Assembly (NCBI GenBank): GCA_002683735.1
Contig: NYTZ01000093.1
Location: 4,423-11,710, forward strand
Source of the DNA: Flavobacteriales bacterium
GTDB taxonomy: Bacteria; Bacteroidota; Bacteroidia; Flavobacteriales; UA16
Reading direction: 5' to 3'
DNA: 7,288 nt
In this document: positions 1 through 5,917 of the stretch, piece after piece
Numbering within the stretch: the first letter of the stretch is position 1
Layout of the letters: the number at the start of each line of letters is the position of its first letter
Notes under the pieces: model-generated
What the model was told of the DNA's origin: nothing
The model's database searches: none
What the model saw: the letters and a program-made list of their open reading frames with translations, nothing else
Position numbers and translations under genes: made by a program

Positions 1-1896
1 TGTTTGGTCCTGTCTTCCTTGCCGGTCACGTTGTTGTGGTCCCAAGAAGTGGAGCGGGACCTGCAGTTTGTCCCCACGTCGGACGTCCGTACAGCACTGT
101 CCACCAGCACCCGAGGTGGAGGCAGCCTGACCTTGCCCTTTTTCGACGATTTCGCGTCGCCCACATTTGCTGCAGAGGAAGGTCCGGCCGAACTCGTGCG
201 CTGGTCGGATGCGTCCGCCCGCCGGACCATGACGTACGCCATTGACGCGCCCACCATCGGAACAGCGACGTTGGATGGCCTGCGGTCCAACGGATTCCCC
301 TATGCTTTCAATCCCGATGCAACGGGTTGGGCGGACACCCTGACTTCGGAGTCCATAAACCTGGCGGGTCGGACCCCCGAGGACAACATTTACCTCACTT
401 TCTTCTATCAAGGTGGAGGACGGGGCAATGCGCCCGATGAGAATGACAGCCTGGTGGTGGAATTCCTTGCGCCCGACGGCGGAGACGAATTCGGCTGGAC
501 CCAAGTGTGGTCGGCCATCGGTGCAGAGATGGACACCTTTGCCCTGGCTGCGGTGCATGTGGATCAGCTGATTCACCTGCAGGATGGTTTCCGATTTCGT
601 TTCCGCAACCACGGCGCCTTGGCCGGCAACGTGGATCTCTGGCACATCGACTACGTGCTCCTCGACGACAACTTGAATCCGGACAACCTGGGCTTCTTCG
701 AGGTGGCCTACGTGGACCCGCGGCACACTTTGACCGAGCCATACTCCATCATGCCGTGGTCGCATTTCCTGTCGGAACCAGCCACCTTCATGCGGGACAG
801 CGTTCAGACCCGCCAACGCAACATGAGTGCGTTTCAGGCAGACAACGTCACCTGCGGCCTCAAGGTCCGCAATGCGGTTACCGGAGCCACAGAGGATTTC
901 CTCAACCCTTTTTCGAACACGTTCGTGGCGCCCTTCGAGGTATTTGAAACCCCGTATTACGTGCAAATGGGGGCCAACGGGGTGCCGGCCAGTGGGTTCG
1001 CCTTCTCCGACCCGGGCAACGACACGGCTGCCACGTTCGAGGTGAGCCTCTATGAGGGCGCCATCGGCATCTTGGAGCAGGAGCGGGTGGGGGTTCCGGA
1101 CAACGACAGCATCGTGTTTGTCCAGGCCTTCCGCAACGAGTACGCCTACGACGATGGCACTGCGGAGAAGGCCTACGGTCTGACCACCGGTGGCGGCAAG
1201 TTGGCCGTGCGTTACGACCTCGCCATTCCCGACACCTTGTATGGCCTCGCCATTCATTTTACGCCTTACTACGACCAGCAGACCAACTTGAACTTCTTCT
1301 TGCGCGCTTGGGCGGATGATGATGGCATGCCGGGCGAGGAGTTGGGGGAGAACTACTTGTTCCATCAGCCGGCCTATTTCACCGATGGTGCCGATGTCTT
1401 TGCTTATTACGAGTATGACGACCCGATTCCCGTGGAGGGCACGGTCCACGTGGGCATGGTCCAGGAGGCTGACTTTTCACTCAACGTCGGCCTTGATAAA
1501 AACACGGATTACAACTTCACGCGCTTGCATTACCAGTTGGGTTTGGGGGCCGAATGGACCCTGTCCACGATCGAAGGCAGTGTCATGGTGCGTCCGGTCT
1601 TGCAGGCTGGGGTCGAGCAGGTGTTCGTGGCAGTGGAGGACCAGAGGGAGGCTGCTGCAGTGAAGGTGTGGCCCAACCCCGCCCAAGACCGGTTGTCCGT
1701 CCAGTGGTTCGGCGTTGATCGGCCCCTGCGCTGGTCGGTCATGGACATGTCCGGTCGCACGCTGGAGGCGGGACTTTGGCCGGCGGGAGTGGACCGCATG
1801 GACATGCCGGTCGCCGACTTGCCGCGGGGCATGGCCTTGCTGGTCATCGAAACGGTCCAAGGCCGCCGGGAAATCCAACGCATGGCCTTCGACTGA
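1..1896 (+). CDS. Secreted protein with type A T9SS C-terminal sorting domain (5' partial)
   Basis: The frame is open from the first base to a TGA at 1894-1896, giving 631 visible residues. The first residues (hydrophobic LVLSSLPVTLLWSQ) look like the tail of a signal peptide with its basic start missing. A TTG at 4 could start translation, but I think the true start lies upstream of the window. Visible residues about 45-225 begin with LPFFDDF and end with WHIDYVLLDD. This resembles the MAM-like or lectin-like beta-sandwich common in Bacteroidota surface proteins. A second probable beta-sandwich begins near YAYDDGTAE (residues 381-389), a motif I associate with exported Bacteroidota proteins. 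The last ~78 residues, from 1660, form the sorting domain: VKVWPNPAQDRLSV, then MDMSGRTL, then DLPRGMALLVIE. In the known pathway such a protein crosses the inner membrane by Sec and the outer membrane by T9SS, where the CTD is removed and the protein anchored or released. I see no enzyme active site, and binding or adhesion is only a guess. The stop overlaps the next start by one base. Confidence 0.9.
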   Translation, partial: CLVLSSLPVTLLWSQEVERDLQFVPTSDVRTALSTSTRGGGSLTLPFFDDFASPTFAAEEGPAELVRWSDASARRTMTYAIDAPTIGTATLDGLRSNGFPYAFNPDATGWADTLTSESINLAGRTPEDNIYLTFFYQGGGRGNAPDENDSLVVEFLAPDGGDEFGWTQVWSAIGAEMDTFALAAVHVDQLIHLQDGFRFRFRNHGALAGNVDLWHIDYVLLDDNLNPDNLGFFEVAYVDPRHTLTEPYSIMPWSHFLSEPATFMRDSVQTRQRNMSAFQADNVTCGLKVRNAVTGATEDFLNPFSNTFVAPFEVFETPYYVQMGANGVPASGFAFSDPGNDTAATFEVSLYEGAIGILEQERVGVPDNDSIVFVQAFRNEYAYDDGTAEKAYGLTTGGGKLAVRYDLAIPDTLYGLAIHFTPYYDQQTNLNFFLRAWADDDGMPGEELGENYLFHQPAYFTDGADVFAYYEYDDPIPVEGTVHVGMVQEADFSLNVGLDKNTDYNFTRLHYQLGLGAEWTLSTIEGSVMVRPVLQAGVEQVFVAVEDQREAAAVKVWPNPAQDRLSVQWFGVDRPLRWSVMDMSGRTLEAGLWPAGVDRMDMPVADLPRGMALLVIETVQGRREIQRMAFD

Positions 1897-2939
1897 TGGT
1901 GGAGGACGCACGGCAAGAGGCCCTGCCCGATGGGGACGAGCTGTTTGAGCACCACCGCATCGTCGCCGACAAGGGCCAAAGCCTGCTGCGCGTCGACAAA
2001 TTCCTCTTCAATCTGTTGCCCAACACCTCCCGCAATCGGTTGCAGATGGCGGCCAAGAGCGGCTATGTTCGGGTCAATGGAAATGCGGTCAAGTCCAACT
2101 ACAAAGTCCGCCCCCACGACATCGTGACGCTGGAGCTCCCGCAACCGGTGCGGGAATTCGAGCTCATCGCCGAAGACATCCCGCTGGACATCCGATACGA
2201 GGACGTCGATGTGGCCGTGTTGCACAAACCGGCTGGATTGGTTGTCCATCCGGGGTTCGGCAATTTTTCCGGCACACTGGTCAACGGGCTGTTGCACCAT
2301 TTCGAGCAGTTGCCCTCCGCGGAAGGCCAGCCCGCACCTCGGCCGGGTTTGGTGCACCGATTGGACAAGGACACCACGGGCCTCATGGTGATCGGCAAGA
2401 CCGAGCACGCCATGGTGTCGTTGAGTGAGCAGTTTTTTGAACGCACCACGGAGCGGCGCTACCATGCCCTCGTCTGGGGCGATGTTGCCGAAGATGGCAC
2501 GGTGGAGGGGCACATCGGACGCTCACGTCAGGACCGCAAGGTCCAGGCCGTCTATCCGGATGGAGAGGAAGGCAAGCACGCCATCACCCATTACCGCGTT
2601 TTGGAGCGGTTGGGTCCGGTGACCCTCGTGGAGTGCAAGTTGGAGACTGGCCGCACCCACCAGATCCGGGTGCACATGCAGTCCATTGGCCACCCTTTGT
2701 TTGGCGACAAGACGTACGGTGGCGCCCAGATCGTCAAGGGCCTGCCAAGTGGCAAGTACAACCAATTCGTGGCCAACAGTTTCGACATCCTGCCGCGCCA
2801 GGCCCTGCACGCCAAATCCCTCGGTTTCACCCACCCGGGAACCGGGGAATTCATGCAGTTCGAGAGCGAATTGCCCGAGGATATGACCACGGTTTTGGCG
2901 CGTTGGCGCCGTTACCTCGGGGCCACGTCGGCTCCCTGA
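1896..2939 (+). CDS. RluA-family 23S rRNA pseudouridine synthase with S4 domain (RluC/RluD-like)
   Basis: This enzyme converts specific uridines of large-subunit rRNA to pseudouridine. The protein is 347 aa, close to the usual length for the S4-containing RluC/RluD branch. Residues about 30-80 form the S4 RNA-binding domain (LLRVDKFL, then the SGYVRVNG region). The catalytic domain starts with KPAGLVVHPG (111-120). The signature HRLDKDTTGL (154-163) contains the catalytic aspartate at D157. GRTHQIRVHM (252-261) is the third conserved block. All key residues are present, so it should be active. The ATG at 1896 was chosen because it gives the expected S4 spacing and overlaps the upstream stop as TGATG. 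The open frame continues about 40 codons further upstream, but only as out-of-frame reading of the cargo gene. No Shine-Dalgarno sequence is visible, so translation may depend on coupling to the upstream gene. Which uridine it modifies cannot be read from the sequence, so no symbol is given. Confidence 0.95.
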   Translation: MVEDARQEALPDGDELFEHHRIVADKGQSLLRVDKFLFNLLPNTSRNRLQMAAKSGYVRVNGNAVKSNYKVRPHDIVTLELPQPVREFELIAEDIPLDIRYEDVDVAVLHKPAGLVVHPGFGNFSGTLVNGLLHHFEQLPSAEGQPAPRPGLVHRLDKDTTGLMVIGKTEHAMVSLSEQFFERTTERRYHALVWGDVAEDGTVEGHIGRSRQDRKVQAVYPDGEEGKHAITHYRVLERLGPVTLVECKLETGRTHQIRVHMQSIGHPLFGDKTYGGAQIVKGLPSGKYNQFVANSFDILPRQALHAKSLGFTHPGTGEFMQFESELPEDMTTVLARWRRYLGATSAP

Positions 2940-2954
2940 ATCAATCAAGCTTGA

Positions 2955-2967
2955 CGCGCAAGGCGCG
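2955..2967. repeat. Small GC-rich inverted repeat in the convergent gap
   Basis: CGCGC at 2955-2959 and GCGCG at 2963-2967 pair perfectly around a 3-base AAG loop. It lies in the 74-base gap between two converging genes, just before a longer hairpin. It could help slow or end transcription on either strand, but so short a GC stem can occur by chance in DNA this GC-rich. Confidence 0.35.
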
Positions 2968-2973
2968 GGGGAG

Positions 2974-2997
2974 GGCTTTGCTTGGTATGGCAAAGCC
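2974..2997. terminator. Hairpin between convergent genes, possible bidirectional terminator without T-tract
   Basis: GGCTTTGC (2974-2981) and GCAAAGCC (2990-2997) form a perfect 8-bp stem around an 8-base loop. The hairpin sits between the pseudouridine synthase stop (2939) and the ABC-F stop (3014), where both transcripts should end. Neither strand has a run of T after the stem, so it does not meet the usual rule for an intrinsic terminator. Its role as terminator or 3' end stabiliser is inferred from position only. Confidence 0.4.
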
Positions 2998-3013
2998 GAT
3001 ATCAGATATGACC

Positions 3014-4990
3014 TCAGCGTCGGTTCTGTAGGCTTTCCAATTCGTTCGTGGCGGTTTCCCAATCGTTGAGGGCGTCCTGCAAGGCCGTCTGGACCTTTTC
3101 GAACTGGTAGGCCATGTCGACCGTGGCCATGCGGTCGTCGGGGTCCAGTGCGGCCATGTCGATGTTGAGCTGGGCTTCTTGTGCTTCGAGCTCAGCGATT
3201 TGCTTTTCCAGTTTGCTGACGCGGTTCTGGAGTTTGCGCATGGCCTTCTGGTCGGCATAGGCCTGCTTTCCCTGGTCTTTGGATTGGGCCTTGGCCGAGG
3301 CTTTGGCCTGTTTCTGGGTGTCCTTGCCACCAGGATTTCCGCCGGGTCCATCGCCCCGTCCAGCTTCATATGCGGCGATGGTGTCCGAGCGCTTCTCGAT
3401 GAGGAATTGCTGGATGTCGCCAATGTACTGCCGCAGACCGGTCGGGGTGACCTCGTAGACGAGTTCGGTGAGGCCCGTTAGGAAGTCACGGTCGTGGGAG
3501 ACCACGATGAGCGTGCCGTCATAGTGCATCAGCGCCTGCTTGAGCACGTCCTTGGCCTTCATGTCTAAGTGGTTCGTGGGCTCGTCAAGCACCAGCAGGT
3601 TGTAGGGATGCAGCAGCAGTTTACACAGGGCCAAGCGGGCCTTTTCTCCACCCGACAGCACCTTGACCTTCTTGTCGACATCCTCCCCGCTGAAGAGAAA
3701 TGCCCCGAGTAGGGCCCGGACCTTTTTGCGGACCTCTCCTTCGGCTTCGTTGTCGATGGTCTCAAACACGGTGAGGTCCCCATCGAGTTCGTCGCTTTGA
3801 TTCTGGGCGTAGTACCCGACGTCCACATTGTGCCCGAGGCCGTGCACCCCATCGGCGTTCAACTCGCCGAGCAGGACGCGGGTGAGCGTGGTCTTGCCGG
3901 CGCCGTTTTTGCCGACGAGCGCCACCTTGTCCTGGCGGGCAATCAAGAGGTCCACATCGCGGAACACCTCCAATTCGTCAAATCGTTTGGACAGTCCTTT
4001 GGCCTCGACCACCACCTTGCCGGCGCGGGGGGCGGGCGGGAAGCGGAATCGCATCTCCGCATTCTCGAATTGGTCGACTTCGATACGCTCCATTTTGTCC
4101 AGCTTCTTGATGAGGCTCTGGGCAAAGGCGGCTTTGTTCTTCTTCGCGCGGAATTTGTTGATCAGCTCCTCGGTGTGGGCGATGTCCTTCTGCTGCTGTT
4201 TGGCCGCCTGTTCCTGGCGGGCGGCTTCCTCTTCGCGCCAAGCCATGTACTTGCTGTAGGAGGCTTTGTGATCGTGTACGCGGGTGGACGTGATTTCCAC
4301 GGTGCGGTCCGTTATGTTGTCCAGGAACGTGCGGTCGTGCGAGATGAGGACCATCGCGCCGGGGTAGTGCTTCAGGAAGCCCTCCAGCCATTCGATGGAT
4401 TCGATGTCCAGGTGGTTGGTGGGCTCGTCGAGTAGTAGCAGGTCTGGGGCGATGAGCAGGAGTTTGCCGAGTTCCACGCGCATTTTCCAACCGCCGCTGA
4501 ACTCGTTCATTTTACGGTGCATGTCCGCCGGCCGAAAGCCGAGGCCTTGAAGGACGCGCTGGGTTTTTTCTTCTTTCGCACCCGTGCCCATCAAAGCCAG
4601 CTGGTCGTTGGCTTCTCCGAGGCGGTCAATCAGTCGGGCATAGGCATCGCTCTCGTAGTCGGTGCGCTCGGCGATGTCATTGGAGATCCGCTCAATTTCG
4701 GCCTCGAGTTCCTGATACACGGCAAAAGCACTCTGGGCTTCTTCGAGAACGGTGGCGTCCTCATTGTGCTCCATCTCCTGGGGCAGGTAACCAATGCGGT
4801 ATTCCTTGGGCGTTGCGACGTTGCCCTCGCTGGGGTTCTGGACCCCAGCGATGATCTTGAGCAGGGTCGATTTGCCGGCTCCGTTGCGCCCGACGAGGCC
4901 GACGCGGTCTTTGCCTCCCACAGCCAGCGAGATGTTCTCGAACAAGGTGCGTTCTCCGAAATGGACGCCGATCTGGTTCAGGTTGAGCAT
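3014..4990 (-). CDS. ABC-F family ATPase with two nucleotide-binding domains and C-terminal coiled coil (Uup/YheS-like)
   Basis: Soluble tandem ATPase of 658 aa without transmembrane segments. ABC-F proteins bind the ribosomal E-site region and relieve stalling, or in some subfamilies give antibiotic resistance. NBD1 has Walker A GRNGAGKS (34-41), signature FSGGW (164-168), Walker B LLLLDEPTNHLD (184-195) and switch SHD (217-219). The charged interdomain linker with RAKKNKAAFAQS (281-292) is the part that reaches toward P-site tRNA in this family. NBD2 has GKNGAGKT (360-367), LSGGEK (445-450), LVLDEPTNHLD (466-476) and SHD (498-500). A Gly/Gln/Lys-rich tether (about 543-580) leads to a coiled-coil tail (about 580-658), as in Uup and YheS. 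Both ATP sites look intact. The start at 4990 was chosen because MLNLNQIGVHFG is a typical family N-terminus. The open frame extends about 100 codons upstream, but only across the terminator and gldN in another frame. The region before the ATG is C-rich with no Shine-Dalgarno sequence. The subfamily, and whether it affects drug sensitivity, cannot be settled here. Confidence 0.95.
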   Translation of the reverse strand: MLNLNQIGVHFGERTLFENISLAVGGKDRVGLVGRNGAGKSTLLKIIAGVQNPSEGNVATPKEYRIGYLPQEMEHNEDATVLEEAQSAFAVYQELEAEIERISNDIAERTDYESDAYARLIDRLGEANDQLALMGTGAKEEKTQRVLQGLGFRPADMHRKMNEFSGGWKMRVELGKLLLIAPDLLLLDEPTNHLDIESIEWLEGFLKHYPGAMVLISHDRTFLDNITDRTVEITSTRVHDHKASYSKYMAWREEEAARQEQAAKQQQKDIAHTEELINKFRAKKNKAAFAQSLIKKLDKMERIEVDQFENAEMRFRFPPAPRAGKVVVEAKGLSKRFDELEVFRDVDLLIARQDKVALVGKNGAGKTTLTRVLLGELNADGVHGLGHNVDVGYYAQNQSDELDGDLTVFETIDNEAEGEVRKKVRALLGAFLFSGEDVDKKVKVLSGGEKARLALCKLLLHPYNLLVLDEPTNHLDMKAKDVLKQALMHYDGTLIVVSHDRDFLTGLTELVYEVTPTGLRQYIGDIQQFLIEKRSDTIAAYEAGRGDGPGGNPGGKDTQKQAKASAKAQSKDQGKQAYADQKAMRKLQNRVSKLEKQIAELEAQEAQLNIDMAALDPDDRMATVDMAYQFEKVQTALQDALNDWETATNELESLQNRR

Positions 4991-5007
4991 GGGAGCAGGG
5001 GGCAATG

Positions 5008-5033
5008 AAAAACGCCCACAAAGGTGGGCGTTT
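5008..5033 (-). terminator. Intrinsic terminator after gldN
   Basis: AAACGCCCAC (5010-5019) and GTGGGCGTTT (5024-5033) form a perfect 10-bp stem with a 4-base loop. Read on the minus strand, the GC-rich core is followed by TTTTT (5012-5008) and then C. This is a classic intrinsic terminator. It begins 25 bases after the gldN stop, so it should close the gldMN transcript. On the plus strand the stem is followed only by TTTCTC, so termination in that direction should be weaker. The ABC-F start codon lies only 17 bases beyond the T-tract. Confidence 0.85.
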
Positions 5034-5058
5034 CTCGGTGTTCGTTCAGCGTGGCCAA

Positions 5059-5916
5059 TCAGTAGTGCCAGAGGTCGTGCTCGATGGTGAAGAGCTCGTC
5101 CTTGATGCGCTCGGATTCGAGCAGGGCATCGAGGCCTTGGGCGTAGTCGTTGATGGACCGGTCGAAGACGTTGGTCTCCTTGATGATGTAGCTGGAGAAG
5201 TAGCGCTTCTGGAAGATCTCTTCGAAGGTCCGGCGCTGTGCGTCGTTCTCGTAGTTGTAGCACTCTGAGTTGGCGAAGACGTAGCGGCACTCCGGGTAGT
5301 AGAGCCAGAAAAGCGGTGCCAGTCCTTGACTGTTCCCTTCGTCATCTTTTTTCTCGATGATGGGTGCGATGCCGATGATGCGCACGTGGCGCTGGCTACG
5401 CTGTCGGTCCCAGACCCAATCCTCCTTCAGGCGGTAGCGTACGATGTCCTGACTGTTGATGGAGGTTTGGGCTTCCATAGAACCAATGACCTCTCCGGTC
5501 ACAGGATCAAATTGAGGGATGATGACAATGGGGTTCAACAAGGAGTCAATCTGGGCGCCACTGAGGGGGTAACGGAACTCATCGTCGTCACCGGCAGGAC
5601 CCGTTCCATAAGCCGTCAGGGAGCCTTCTACTTCGAGGGCATAGCGGATGACATCGAAGAGATTCTTTCGGTCTTCGATGGGATCGACCGGGAAGTAGAA
5701 CATCTGATTGATCTTCTGTCGGAGGTCGACATCCTGCCAAATGCGGCGCACGTACATCACGTCCGCCTCACGGAGGGCAGGGTAGGGAACCACCCGCTTC
5801 GTGAGGTTGGTCTCCTTCACGTAAGCACCGTCGAGGACGGTTTGGGTCTGGGCCTCCACTGCCAATGCGGACAAGAGGACGCAGACGAGGGTCACGAGAT
5901 GGCGTGCTGCTTTCAT
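5059..5916 (-). CDS. gldN: Type IX secretion / gliding motility protein GldN (PorN)
   Basis: GldN (PorN in Porphyromonas) forms, with the lipoprotein GldK, the periplasmic ring under the outer membrane that is needed for T9SS secretion and gliding. The protein is 285 aa, in the normal range. Residues 1-22 are a Sec signal peptide with a basic start, a hydrophobic core (LVTLVCVLLSALAV) and probable cleavage after VEA; there is no lipobox. Family-like segments are VMYVRRIWQDVDLRQKIN (53-70), LFDVIRYALEVEGSLTAYG (86-104), DIVRYRLKEDWVWD (157-170) and LFWLYYPECRYVFANSECYN (202-221). The mature protein has only two cysteines, C210 and C219, both in the last of these. Its ATG lies one base after the gldM stop (TGATATG), so the two genes share a transcript and probably translation. 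A strong terminator follows, so gldN ends the operon. No gldO-like duplicate is present downstream. Confidence 0.95.
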   Translation of the reverse strand: MKAARHLVTLVCVLLSALAVEAQTQTVLDGAYVKETNLTKRVVPYPALREADVMYVRRIWQDVDLRQKINQMFYFPVDPIEDRKNLFDVIRYALEVEGSLTAYGTGPAGDDDEFRYPLSGAQIDSLLNPIVIIPQFDPVTGEVIGSMEAQTSINSQDIVRYRLKEDWVWDRQRSQRHVRIIGIAPIIEKKDDEGNSQGLAPLFWLYYPECRYVFANSECYNYENDAQRRTFEEIFQKRYFSSYIIKETNVFDRSINDYAQGLDALLESERIKDELFTIEHDLWHY

Positions 5917-5917
5917 A

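Noticed and set aside
4..6. TTG as the true start of the cargo gene
   Set aside because: The frame is open through the first codon of the window, and the visible hydrophobic stretch lacks the basic residues of a signal peptide start. The gene more likely begins outside the window.
1530..2513. 327-codon minus-strand open frame spanning the cargo/RluA-family junction
   Set aside because: It crosses two confident genes on the opposite strand, including the catalytic HRLD motif, and its product resembles nothing I know.
3797..4435. 212-codon plus-strand open frame opposite the ABC-F gene
   Set aside because: It runs across the conserved linker and NBD regions of the ABC-F protein on the other strand. 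Its Leu/Val/Gly-rich translation is what the complement of that sequence gives.
5019..5026. CACCTTTG on the minus strand as a Bacteroidota -7 promoter element (consensus TAnnTTTG) for the ABC-F gene
   Set aside because: It matches five of six fixed positions, but it is formed by the terminator loop and stem. No TTG element sits at the expected distance; the nearest is about 29 bases upstream instead of roughly 17-23.
4991..5290. About 100-codon N-terminal extension of the ABC-F frame
   Set aside because: It would need translation through the terminator hairpin and the 3' part of gldN in another frame. The extension is Arg/Leu-rich noise, while the ATG at 4990 gives a typical family N-terminus.
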